This document shows, in pieces, positions 1 to 10,948 of a stretch of 64,000 nt of DNA. This stretch comes from Coriolopsis trogii (taxonomy: Eukaryota > Basidiomycota > Agaricomycetes > Polyporales > Polyporaceae). The notes under the pieces are model-generated. The model searched no databases and was not told where the DNA came from. It saw only the letters and a program-made list of their open reading frames with translations. Numbering within the stretch: position 1 is the first letter of the stretch; each line of letters begins with the position of its first letter. Location: contig JAHYIO010000008.1 of assembly GCA_020543525.1 (NCBI GenBank), forward strand, positions 806,001 to 870,000, written 5' to 3'. The position numbers and the translations under genes were made by a program.

Positions 1-1806
1 GCAGCCTCGATGCATGATACTTGAGCACCGTATCAGCACCGAGTGGAAATGATCGCCACTGTCTATTGAGTTGACAGTGCCAAGACGTACTCCACAGCCC
101 GATTGTACCACTGTTCCCCGAGAGAAGTAACTGAGGCTCACCAGGGCTCAGACTGCCGGGAGGGGATTCTCTCAACGTGCATATGCATCACTGGCGGGAT
201 AACTTGAAGCTATCAGGGCTGTACTGGGCTGTCGGAAACTGAAGGCTAGCAGACCCGGCAATCGAGAGCGGATAATGAATTGGTCGCCAATGCATCTCGT
301 TGGCCTTTCTCGTCGTATGCTATCGCAAATTGTGGATACGAGAAAGGAGGCCAAACGAAGTGGAGCAGAAACAGTTTGCGCGACGCGCGCGCGCGCGTCA
401 TCGCCGCGCCCGCACCTCCGCAGGCGCCTGAGCTACCATTTCTGGCACTTTTTGTCTCGGACCGACTTACGCCGGATACCGAGCGCCCAGAATTCCAGTG
501 TGGCGGCGAACTGAGAGGCAAACTCTGCCCTCGACCCCTTTGACGCGATATCAAGTTCGTGCCAGATCACAGCGTCTGCTTTTGGGAGTGTCTTCTCTCC
601 CGACAACTTCAACCGGAGGACACGATAGCACCGCGAGAGACTTCCATCTTGAAGTTGTGTGTCGCAGCACTCCGACTCAGAGTCCGTCGGTCGTGGAGGT
701 CAAGGCGTGCTTCGAGCTCTTGAGTAAGATCATGGAAGGATGGCCCATGTGAATTTCTAGATTCCGGGGTGCTGTCTCAGTTCTCGCCCTCGAATGTCAG
801 ACCAGAAGATGATGCCTCCCGCGGTCCTCGGGAGATGGCAAACGACTGCGGTCGAGACAACAGGAGGCAAAAGTGATGCATATCACAGAGGCCAGGTCTG
901 CAAATTGAGTGTGACTGAATATTGTGCCCCTCCTTCACATGCTCTAGGAATTGCAGCGAGTCTGAGGACCTGGCGTACTTCTCGGATACTATTACGTCTT
1001 GGCAACTCGCAGACGGCATGCGTAGATGTGTTATACGTTCCAGCCCTCCGAGGCTGTACCGCTATTAGTATTAGCTGTGAATCGGATGGCCTCGAGGCCT
1101 ATGGAGTACCAGTGGACGCTTCTCCCTAGTACCGCCGAGATTGGCTTGCCGGGGACGCGTTTGCTGCAGGCACAGAAGAGCATGCATGCCTCGTTCGTCC
1201 CGCAGGCAAACATGCTGCACTCTGAGTACGTGTTCGCAAATCGCTATTGGAACTGAAGCACGGACGCCCCATGTCGATGAGGGGCGAGGATGGTAGGGAA
1301 GAATTCCAATATGGCAGTTGCCGCCCCTGGCGCCTATACTTGTACATTGTCCGCTGCCGGATCATCCCGACGCGCCTCCCGCCACAACCCCTTCCCAAAC
1401 TTTGACCCTCACGCAAGCAACGTGGTATGCACACATTACGCAATCGACCCCTCCCGCGAACCTTGTTTGTGCTATGGTTAGCTATTGCCTGAGCACTCGG
1501 AAGCCTAGCCAACACCCAGGAAGCACGACTGCAAGCGCTGGCCCGGGATTCTATGGCTGTAGACGCACTCATACCGTATCTTCGACGACAGCAGGCGGGG
1601 AACAAGGCAAGATTCGCGCAGCGAGCGCATGCAGTGTCGTACGTGTATCGACAACGGTTAAATAGGCGGTGACACTGAGGAACAGAGAGGAGAACATATA
1701 GATCGTACACGCAAATGAGCTTGTGGTGCGCTTAAGGCTGTACACCCAGCCTCAGAGGATGCGGGTTCATAATGGGAGCGGCGTCGTGCAGAGTACGGGA
1801 AGGCGG
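1..1806. other. Intergenic; no gene recognised
   Basis: I see no reading frame here that resembles a known family or continues through plausible introns. Two things stand out. An imperfect inverted repeat lies at about 298-355, where TTGGCC..TTTCTCGT is repeated in reverse complement 25 bases later. A block at about 1329-1509 is strongly conserved at about 5521-5699 and marks the left end of the segmental duplication. A GC-alternating stretch occurs near 385-400. Confidence 0.5.
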
Positions 1807-2936
1807 TCAGGCCACTAACCGTATCTTTCCAACATGCGCGACATCCTCCCACTCGGCCTCCACATCGCTCACGAGATGTAAGCTCGTGAACAAGGTATGG
1901 TCGACGTCGATGACATCTTCTTCCGTAGTCTTATTGGCCTTCCGCTGATGCTGTCCGAGCTTCCGGCGAAGATAACGGGCCATGCCTCGCATGAGACCGG
2001 GAGCTTGCCCTCGGCGTCTCCTCTCAGCGCTGATGGGGACCATCGATGAATAGCGCGGCTGAGCCTGGGCGGGGTGGGATTCGAGAAGATACCTCCCGAA
2101 TTCGGCAAGAAGTCGCCTGCGACTGTTTGCCTGAGCTCTCGGGCCAGGTGAACGTGTGGCGGGGGAGTGATTAGCATCAGGCAGACCTGATGGTCCCCTG
2201 CACGCCGTGGCGATGGAGCCCCGCGACGGCGGACAAGGTCCGAGAGGTGCCGTCACACTAAGGGTGTTCTGTATGAAGGCTTAATACAAAACGGGTGAGC
2301 AATTCCAGCACCGAAGTTGTGCGAGTCATGGGAACGTACTTTGCTGATACTGGAGACGAGCAGTGAGCAAGTCGCAGAATGCTCCAGCTCCTCGGTTTTG
2401 CCTCTCTCTGGAGCTTCTCTTCTACGGCAAAGTCAATACAAATATCGCTGGTACGCTGAGCAACAACGTCGACGTCTACTCACCGCCAACTTCTTGTTGA
2501 TGACTGTCAGTTCATCACATGTGGACTTGACTAGAGCGGACAACCCGGTCCACCACCCTACCAGCTCCGTCCAGAGGTTCTTGGATTTACAGACCTCAGC
2601 ACGCACGAGGTCAACCTGGGTCTTCACCCTATGGCCAATGACGACCGGCCGGGCTACTAGTTCAGGGGCAAGGTTCTCTTGACGTAGTGACTGTACTCAC
2701 ACCCAGAACTGCGTGTACAACCTCTGGATGCCAACATCCGTGGCCATGAGCCCATCCTCCATGGACGTGCGGAAGTGCTCCTCCGTCTCACGCAGAAGGG
2801 AGTTGAGAATCTTGATCCTCGCTGATGGTATCCAACAGAAAAAGAGCGCGTACAGAAGGGGAACCGCAGTGCAAAGACTGATTGCTCCGACAGCTGTATT
2901 GAAGTTGTCGGCCGCTGCTGTAGTAGTGTCGGACAT
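1807..2936 (-). CDS. Small single-helix membrane protein, copy A (unknown function)
   Basis: I do not recognise a named family. Exon 1 (2936-2701) starts MSDTT and encodes a hydrophobic helix around CTAVPLLYALFFCWIPS. A helical stretch follows with RETEEHFRTSMEDGLMA. Exon 2 (2628-2484) encodes VDLVRAEVCKSKNLW and VGWWTGL. Exon 3 begins near 2421 with RSSRERQ. The last exon, ending at 1807, is basic (SAERRRRGQAPG, RYLRRKLGQ) and then acidic (SDVEAEWEDVA). Copy B at 6411-7538 has the same layout, which supports the exons and the start. The site matching the exon-3 donor of copy B (GTATAC) has no GT here, so this copy may splice differently or be damaged. It is transcribed divergently from the kinase gene 470 bp away, which suggests co-regulation. 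One helix followed by a long charged tail suggests a membrane-anchored cytosolic protein. Confidence 0.6.
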
Positions 2937-3404
2937 GGGATAGAGCTGTGCGAGGGGGATGCCGGTTTGGTGAGAAAGTCAGGCAGCTGGATAATAAGTG
3001 GGGGGAGAATGCGGTTGCGATTTGTGCGCTGGCCTGTCCCTTTTAGAGTGGACAAGGGCAGTCACTGTCATTAGGAAATGCGGATGGCGCATGTACGCTA
3101 GAAAACACAGAGGCAGTGACCAGTTCCCCAGGACGAAAGCGCGGCTGGAGATGACGCGTACACTTCTCATCATACACGAGGACATACATACTGCATAGAC
3201 ATCGGAGATGGTCGGCCCAATACAACTTATCAGCACGGGCAGTTTGTGCCTCCACTGCTCGTGCCTCGGCGGCGTTTAGGCTACCAAGGGAGGGCGACCA
3301 GATATACCATATATGGTAAGCCACGTTGCATGCACGTTGTAGGAGACCACCAATTGAACGAGCGGCTTCAACGATCTCCAATCTCCTCTTCTTCCACGCA
3401 GCTT

Positions 3405-4736
3405 ATGTCTACAAACACTGAACCGAAGAAGCTACCATACCATGCTTACTTACACTCTGATGAAGGCATCGAAGGGAGCGCCCTGTCGACGCGTGATGGA
3501 CTTTACAACCTACAACCTTCCGAGATCTTTTGGCGAGAACGCCAGCCCTTTCTGTTCAAGCGGGGATACCTGCTGAGAACAAGATATTCTCCGGAATGGA
3601 AACCATCCTGGAGAGGCACAACCCTGAACCCAATGTTCTGCGAAGACTCCATCATGCTACTGGTAGGTTTCCTTCGCAGACTATGAATACGAAGACTGAC
3701 TCCTCGCACATAGGACGGGCAAATCATCGACGCCAGACGGGCGAATGATGGCGAACAGGTCGCAATCAAGTTGATCCACAACGACACCCAAGAGTTGAAC
3801 ATCATCAGATTTATTTCGTCACTACCAGATTCGAGGCGGCACTGCATACATCCTCTGGACTTCCTGCGCGATCCATTCGACCCGACCATTACCTTGGTGG
3901 TCATGCCGTATCTACATCCTTGCGACCACCCCGAGTTTGCGGCGATTGGTGAAGTGGTCGACTTCGTTGACCAAACCATTGAGGTTGAGTGATTGTTGCC
4001 GGTCCACTAAAGCAACCTCGCACTGATGTGATTGTAGGGACTTGCGTTTCTTCATCGACACCGTATCGCACATCGGTGAATTGCTTGGCACAGAACAGTA
4101 GCTCACAAATGACTGAGATCTCTTGCAGCGACGTTGCCGTCGAGAATATCATGATGGATGCCAAGGGACTGTTTCCAAACGGCCACCACCCTGTCCGTCT
4201 CAACTATACGCCCGACGCCATCTACAGGATAAAGCCTCTCACCCGTACCGAGCATCCCGTCCGATACTACTACATAGACTTCGGGCTATCGGTGCACATT
4301 CCAGAAGGAGCCTCTCCCTTCGTTGTCGGTGACGTCGGTCGAGACGAGAGCGTCCCGGAACTGTCATCTACTGTCCCCTACGATGCGTTCAAAGCGGACG
4401 TCTATGCAATCGGCAATATGTACTACGTGGAGTTTGTGCAGGTTTGTTGCGATTATCTCAATTTCACATCGGTACTCACCCACCCACCCACAGAAGTATA
4501 CCAATGTGGATTTCCTCCTAGAGCTGATCGAGCCGATGAAGCAGCGAGCACCCGAAAGCCGACCATCAATGGACGTCGTCTTAGCGCGGTGGAAAACTAT
4601 CAAGAACACGCTCAATACTTCCACATTTCGTTGGCGGCTTGTGCCCAGGTCCGAAGCTGCTCTCGAGCGCGTCATCAACAACACAGTTGCGGCGGCATGG
4701 GAGGGTCTGTCTCATCTCAAGAAGTTTGTCGCATGA
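3405..4736 (+). CDS. Fungal protein-kinase-like protein, copy 1
   Basis: The model has five exons: 3405-3662, 3714-3983, 4038-4075, 4129-4441 and 4494-4736, giving 373 residues. The catalytic hallmarks are visible. EQVAIKLIH carries the likely beta-3 lysine. FLHRHRIAHRD joins across the exon 3/4 border to VAVENIMMD, giving a complete HRDxxxxN loop. YYIDFGLS is the DFG motif, and DVYAIGNMYY resembles the F-helix region. No classical glycine-rich loop is obvious. The C-terminal lobe includes PESRPSMDVVLARW. This looks like one of the divergent soluble kinases expanded in Agaricomycetes, predicted to phosphorylate Ser/Thr; its substrate is unknown. It lies head to head with a small membrane-protein gene. 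The paralogue at 8014-9363 has the same five exon lengths, so the model is well supported. Confidence 0.85.
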
Positions 4737-6410
4737 TACGATCGTGCGTGCAAATGGTATGTTCAACCATATCCCAGTCATCAACTCTCGCTCATGCATA
4801 GCAATAGGGTTCCGGACGATCTCTTTGCTGTGCTTGACACTCGTGCTATCTTCGCGCTTCTCGCTTGCTGTTCAGTATCTGTTATTTTCGCCTTCTTGCT
4901 TTGGTCCATTCGGTGCGTCGATTCGGCGCATGCTCTGAGACTCGTGACCTCACTCATACGAGACTATACAGATGCTACTATTTGTACTACGCACTCTGCG
5001 ATTGTTGTAATCCTACATTTCGCTGGCGGCAGCCAGTCATCGGCAGTACTACCGCTCTTGCGTCGTATTTGGCTCGAGACGCACTCGCTTGTGGATACTA
5101 TCCGCACAGTCGATATACATACACACGAAGCACAGGTTCTACACCCATTGGACCCGTGATAGCCCCAATCTCGATGACGGGACACGCAGAGGATCGCAGG
5201 TCATCTGCTATGGTCAGAGTGCGTGAAGCGCGTCGGGATCTAGGCTTCGGTACGTCTTTCTCAAGTAGCGCATTCGCCGCCTGTCTGATTTGAACCACAC
5301 CCCATGTTCGAGGCTGTGAGCAGTCCGTCATTGGCTTTAGCCTGAGCAACCATTACGTGACGGTGCGCCGTCGGGCAGAATGCGACATCCGGGACTTGAT
5401 CATGAATACAGGTCAGTGACAACACTGCGACAATATGAGACTCGTACAGCTCGGACGTGAAGCACGACTCGATGTCTATGATGGGCGATGGTGTTAGGAA
5501 GACGCCGGTTTGAGGTGACTGGCGCCTACATGAGTGCATTGTCCCGCCGCCGGATCATCCCGACGCACCTCCCGCCACAACATCCCGAATCTCAACCTCG
5601 TCCAAGCAACGTGGTGCGCACACATTACGCAATCAACCCTTCCCGCGAACCTCCTCTTCGCTATGGTTAGCTATTGCTTCAGCACTCGGAAGCCTAGCTA
5701 TGAATGCCTGACGCCGCCCTGTGTCGCCGTGGAATCAATTGTAGTAGCTGGTCGGTTATCATGGGTTGTCGTTGAGTCCGATATTCCTTGCTTCTCGCAT
5801 CTTGGACTGACCCATATGCAGGTCGCGAGACTCACTGTCATGCTTTGTACTCTATCAAGCACATCATGCGGCCCATATCGATTTCCATCGCTCGGGTCAG
5901 ACAGTGCGTTGTTATGCTCAGTGAACGATCTACTTCGCCAGTGCCAACACACTACTGTACAGGATATGGCTAACTTCCACTCTTAGCGATCATCATCGCG
6001 CTATCGTGACATCGCTCATGAACTCATCATAGTGAATCGTGACTCAAGTTCCACGCTCCCCACTGGATACCCAAACACACTGTCGGGGGATTCGTTCTTG
6101 CATCCAGCCTCATCTGCCAAGTTCAATCAATACCGCTGTGGAACGCAACAAGACAAGACTCGTGCAGCGAGCGGTAACATATGTGTCGTACCGTACTTTA
6201 CGTACGTGTCCGGACAGAGGTACCATGGGGCAGAAGCTGACGAGAAACGTAGACAGAGTGGTAGATACATCATACATGGGACCGGCTCCGTCGCTCCGAT
6301 GCGCGTACCTGTGCGCAGAGCGGGGCCTTGGGAGCGATGGGGGCAGGCGTCGCCGTGCATCAGAAGGACGATGCGTGTGCGGAAGAATCCACGCGAACAT
6401 GCGAGGACAA
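4737..6410. other. Intergenic between duplicated units
   Basis: The first 300 bases are the conserved 3' flank of the kinase; the stretch from about 4812 matches about 9448 onward. The second copy of the left conserved block is at 5521-5699. In the plus frame that block would read ATWCAHITQST, against ATWYAHITQST in unit 1. I see no convincing gene. Confidence 0.5.
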
Positions 6411-7538
6411 TCAGACCACAGGCCGTATCTCCCCAGGATGCTCCGCGATGTCTTCCCAGTCGCTCTCCGCATCGTCGTCGGAATATAAACTCGTGACGTT
6501 GACGTCTGTTATGTCGGCCTCTATGTCCTCTTCAGATAGGCGTTGTTGTTGCCGGAGCTTCCGGCGAAGATAGCGAGTCATGCTTCGGGTGCTGAGACCC
6601 TGAGCCTGCCCTCGGCGTCTCTTCTCAGCGCTGGGTATCATCGATGGATGATGCAGCTGAGGGGAGGAGTGAGAGTCAAGCAGATACTTCCCAAACTCCA
6701 GCAGTAACAGCCTCCGCGCGTTCGCATCGGATCTCAGGCGCGACAGGCGCGACAGGCGCGACACTGTAGCGGGGGAGTGGCCAGAGTCAGAGCGACCTAG
6801 CGTTTTCCCAGCGCACCCTTTGGTCTCGGGAACGCGCGATGGGATGGATGCTACGTGCGGCGCTGTTGCATCATGCCCGCTCTGAGCGAAGAAGGCTATG
6901 GACCCCCTGATGAGCGACGGAGATCGGAGCCCGGTACGATATCAACCCTACCTGGCTGATGTTGAAGACGAGTAGCAAGGTATACTCGGAAGGCTCGAGA
7001 TCCTCGGCTCTGCCTCTCTCGCGAGCTTCTCATCTGGGGACACGTTAGCACTCGTGGTACACCAGGCACCGACGTCTTGTACTCACCGCTACCCTCTTCT
7101 TGATGACTGTAAGCTCTTTGCAGAGAGAGTTCACTGAGCTGGAAAGACCATTCCACCAGCCTACAAACTCCTGCCACAGAGTCTTGGAGTTATATATCTC
7201 GGCGCGAACGAGGTCAACGTGGGTCTTTAGCCTACAGTAGATGACAAGAGGATGAGCTCTCCGACTGGCGAACAGATTGAAAGAGAGAGAAGATATTGTA
7301 CTCACTCCCAAAGCTGGGTGTAGAGACCTTGCAATCCTACATCGCTTGTCATGAGGCCGTCCTCTATCGCCGTACGGAAGAGGTCCTCCGTCTCGTGCAG
7401 GAGGGAGTTCAGGACTACGAGCCTGACTGAGGGTATCCACCTGAAGAAGATGGCGTATAGGAGGGGTACCACCGTGCAGATACCAATGGCGCTAGCGACT
7501 GTACCGAAGGTATTGGACGCTGGGCTTGTGTCGGACAT
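6411..7538 (-). CDS. Small single-helix membrane protein, copy B (unknown function)
   Basis: This is the paralogue of the gene at 1807-2936. I chose the start at 7538 (MSDTS) because copy A starts MSDTT at the matching place; an in-frame Met at 7583 also exists. Exon 1 carries the helix ICTVVPLLYAIFFRWIPS and HETEDLFRTAIEDGLM. Exon 2 carries KTHVDLVRAEIYNSKTLW and VGWWNGL and ends before GTGAGT. A short exon 3 reads MRSSRERQSRGSRAF. The last exon carries LLLLEFGKYLLDS, SAEKRRRGQAQG, RYLRRKLRQQQ and an acidic end (SDDDAESDWEDIAE). Conservation in all exons with many amino-acid changes indicates a maintained protein. It is divergent from kinase copy 2, with 475 bp between the start codons. Function is unknown; a membrane anchor with a basic then acidic cytosolic tail is the simplest reading. 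Confidence 0.65.
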
Positions 7539-8013
7539 AGGAGATACGGCTGGATGCTCAGAGTGGGTACGGGGTATGGTCACAACCGCGCGACTGCAAT
7601 CCGAGGAATAGAGGGTTCAAGGGGTGCTGTCCGTTGGCGTAGCGAACAAGGGGGGGATTGTGAGCTTAAGGTTGGTCTCTGTGTTGGCCTTATGAGAAAC
7701 AGGACGCGGTGGATTATGCCGCGGAGGCTGGATTCTAGCCCGTGGCAGTAACTTGAAGCTCACATACGATTTGCGCATGCTGGTGTGCGTGCAGCAGCAA
7801 TACTCTACACGAGGACTGAGCCGATGCATCAGAGTCGGTTCGGTGTCCTGAGCGCAAGTGCATGAGTTCAGGCTGTGCCGCGATGTCCGGATTACCAGCA
7901 GAGCGTGACCCACTTGCCTGTTATAGTAGGGCACGTTGCGTGCACGTTGCAGAAGACCGTGAATTGGACGAGCGCTATGACCATCTCCAATCTCCTCTTC
8001 TTCCACGCAGCAC

Positions 8014-9363
8014 ATGTCTACGAACACTGAGACAAAAAAGCTACCACATCATGCTTACTTACACTCCGCTCCCGGGATCCAGGGCTTTCAACAGGCGACT
8101 CGTGACGGGCTCTACAAACTGCTACCTTCCGAACTCTTCTGGCGAGACCGTCAGCCCTTTCTACAGAAGCGAGGATACCTTCTGAGGAAGAGGTACTCTC
8201 TCGACTGGGAACCATCATGGACGGACACAAACCTGAATCCCATATTCTGCGAAGATGCCATCAAGCTATTAGTAGGCTCCCTCCTCTGATTGAGATGTAC
8301 CAAGGCTAACGAACTCCGATCACAGCATGGTCAAATAATTGACGCCAAACGAGCGGACAATGGCCAGCTTGTTGCAGTTAAGAGAATTCACAACGATAGC
8401 CTGGAGGTGGACATCATGAAACTTCTCTCCTCCATTCCTGAATCACGGCATCACTGTATACAGGCTTTGGAGATCTTCCAGGACCCATTCGATCCAACTA
8501 TTCATTTGATGGTCATGCCGTACCTAGAGTGTTGCGACCATCCTGAATTCGCTACAGTTGGTGAAGTCGTTGACTTTGTCGACCAGACTATTGAGGTTGA
8601 GTGGTTACTGGCGATCTACTCACGCGAACATGTCCTCACATACTCGCATAGGGATTGGCATTTCTCCACCGACATCGCATCGCGCACCGGTGAGCTACTT
8701 GACCCAACACAGTTATCTGTTTCCTGATTTCCGAGAGTTTACTGAAATCCTTTGCAGCGACGTCGCCGTCGATAATATCATGATGGATGGCAAGGCGCTG
8801 TTTCCGAACGGCCACCATCCCATCCGCCGCGACTACACCCCTGACGCTCTCTACCTAGTCAAGCCGCTTACCCGTACCGAGCATCCCGTCCGATATTACT
8901 ACATAGACTTTGGTCTATCAGTCTACATACCCGAGGATGTCCCTCCTCTCATCGTCGGAGATGTTGGCCGAGACGAGAGCGTGCCAGAACTCTCTTCTAC
9001 CGTCCCCTATGACGCCTTCAAAGTGGACATCTACGCACTCGGCAACCTATACTATGTTCAATTTGTGCAGGTGAGCTTTGGAAGTGCTGATCATTCCTCT
9101 ATATTGACCCGTGGTCGTAGAAATATAGCAACGTTGACTTCCTCACGGAATTGATCGAGCCGATGAAGCAGCATACACCAGAAGATCGACCACCAATGGA
9201 CGTCATTCTGGCTCGTTGGAAGACGATCAAGAGCGCATTAAACACTTCGACATATCGCTGGCGGCTCGTTCCCAGGTCCGAGGCTGCCATCGGGCGTGTC
9301 ATCAACAATACCGTCGCTGCCGCATGGGAGGGGCTGTCTCACTTGAAGAAGTTTGTGACATGA
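8014..9363 (+). CDS. Fungal protein-kinase-like protein, copy 2
   Basis: The exons are 8014-8271, 8326-8595, 8652-8689, 8758-9070 and 9121-9363. Their lengths (258, 270, 38, 313 and 243 nt) are identical to copy 1, and the protein is again 373 residues. It keeps the candidate beta-3 lysine (LVAVKRIH), the HRD loop (RIAHRD joined to VAVDNIMMD) and the DFG motif (YYIDFGLS). The region RDESVPELSSTVPYDAF is nearly invariant between the copies and probably covers the activation segment. The C-terminal end, RVINNTVAAAWEGLSHLKKF, is almost identical too. Intact motifs in both copies argue that both are active kinases. The neighbour upstream is the second small membrane protein, transcribed away from it. 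Confidence 0.87.
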
Positions 9364-10375
9364 CACTATCATGTGTATGCAGGGTGGGTGCGTTGATTGA
9401 CTGCTCAATTTCGAGCCGACATCCCTCGCTGATCTGCTGCGATACAACCCCGGACGATGCATTCGCTGTGCTTGACACTCGTGCTGTTTTCGCGCTACTT
9501 TCTTGCTGTGTTCAGTGTCTATCATTTTCGTCTCCACGCTTTGGTTCATGGGGTGCGTTGATCGGTTAATATGTAGTAGGCGATGTCGCTCACCAAGGTT
9601 CAAGCAGATGTACTACTTGATTAATCTGCACTGCTGTAATATTATATCCGCTGGCGGTGTACGGTACCACCTCGGGAAGCCGCGGCCAACCTTCTCAGTG
9701 CATTCGCGCAAGACGTACTCGCTCTTGAAGAACGATGAAGGACATGTGCGAGCGTAACGCTCGAGCTCGTTGACACCGCTTCCCAATCGAGACAGTACAA
9801 CAGACAGTTTGTCGCAGCATGACCTACTCGTAAGCCAAGCCTGCACGTTGCGTCGGCACTAGAGCTGCAATCTTTTGCTCAACTGAGATACTCGCTGGGT
9901 ACGATTGCCAATGAACGGCGAGTTGTTTGAGGTAGTCAGAGACTGACCGACAAATATTGCGACTTTTCTGCCCTAGGGACAATCCAAGGCAGCGCCCTCA
10001 GGCGAAATGAGGTAATCAGGAGTCAGGACTTCGTAATAAATACACGTCAGGAAAGACCATGCGGGAGACTGAGAACATACAACAGGCGGCTGAGAGCATG
10101 GGTAGTAGTACACGCAATGAGATCAGGAAAGCGGGAAACAAGGGGGAGACAGGACATGGAGCTGCGTCGCTGCTATGATCATGTGTGCACAAGACCGAGC
10201 GTAACAGTAACGAAAGAGTACGACTACGCAGGGCGCCCCGCTCAGGTGCGGGCTACGTCCTTGGACGGGACAAAGCGACGACAGCGCGTCGGAAGCACCC
10301 TCTGGTGCGGCTCCTGTGAGCACCATGTCAGCAAACTGACGGTTTCCCCAGGCAAGCATCTGCGAAGAAGTACCG
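9364..10375. other. Intergenic
   Basis: Up to about 9655 this is the duplicated 3' flank of the kinase. Beyond that I see no gene and no repeat. Confidence 0.5.
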
Positions 10376-10948
10376 TTAAGCCTCCACAAGGACGGCCGTC
10401 TTCTCATTGTCCCGAGGAGCCTCAAGCCCCTCGAGGCTCGCGGTCTATCAATTCGGGTTAACGAGGTGTCGCAGACATCGATAGATGAAGTACGAACCGC
10501 GATATGAGCCCGAAGGGCTCGTACCTCCCGGATGGTACGATTGATGGAGGAGGTAAGCCCGCCCGACATGTTCCTCAGGTCCTTCCATAAGGTGTCGGCC
10601 TGAAGAGCATGCAGACGGAGCTTCTCTGCGCGGTCGTGAATACTGTGAATGTGCGTCAGTTTGGGGGTTGAGCGGAGAACATACAGAGACCACATACATT
10701 ACGATATCCGCTCGGATCTTGGCGGCCTCAGCCTTCGCCAGAATACCAGCTTCGATAGAGTCGTTGTACAGGTTGTCTAGGTCATCGAACATGACCCGGA
10801 GCTCCTGCACACGACGGGAAGGCAGAACACGGAGGACACATAGGTGCACGAAGGCAAGGATACCAAACATCGTTATGATGCAGGCGATCATCTCGAGAGG
10901 AGAGGAGATCGGAGCGGTATAGGTGGCGGAAGCAGTGGGGGCAGACAT
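10376..10948 (-). CDS. Small single-helix membrane protein, diverged third member
   Basis: Exon 1 starts at 10948 (MSAPTASATY) and encodes a hydrophobic helix, MIACIITMFGILAFVHLCVL. An amphipathic stretch follows (VQELRVMFDDLDNLYNDSIE). Exon 2 carries IHDRAEKLRLHALQADTLW and NMSGGLTSSINRTIREVRAL. A short last exon would read TASLEGLEAPRDNEK and stop at 10376. The layout parallels copies A and B: an N-terminal helix, then LxxxAxxxxxLW, then a helical segment followed by an intron after Ile-Ala. The sequence is far diverged and the basic/acidic tail is missing. No kinase gene lies beside it. The donor after exon 2 (GTTCGT) is weak, so the C-terminal end is uncertain. Confidence 0.5.

Larger units (their letters stand above)
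1329..5030. repeat. Segmental duplication, unit 1
   Basis: This unit holds a conserved block (1329-1509), a minus-strand small membrane-protein gene, a plus-strand kinase gene, and a conserved 3' flank after the kinase (about 4812-5030). The same order and orientation recurs at 5521-9655. The offset is about 4190 bp at the left block and about 4610-4625 bp through the genes and 3' flank, so about 415 bp was gained or lost between block and genes. The divergence at many codons suggests an old duplication. Ends were judged by eye. Confidence 0.8.
5521..9655. repeat. Segmental duplication, unit 2
   Basis: This is the second copy of the unit at 1329-5030. It carries the conserved block (5521-5699), the small membrane-protein gene (6411-7538, minus), the kinase gene (8014-9363, plus) and the kinase 3' flank (about 9448-9655). 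Orientation and order match unit 1. A short tandem repeat of AGGCGCGAC lies near 6736-6762, at the start of the last exon of the membrane-protein gene, and is absent from unit 1. Confidence 0.8.
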
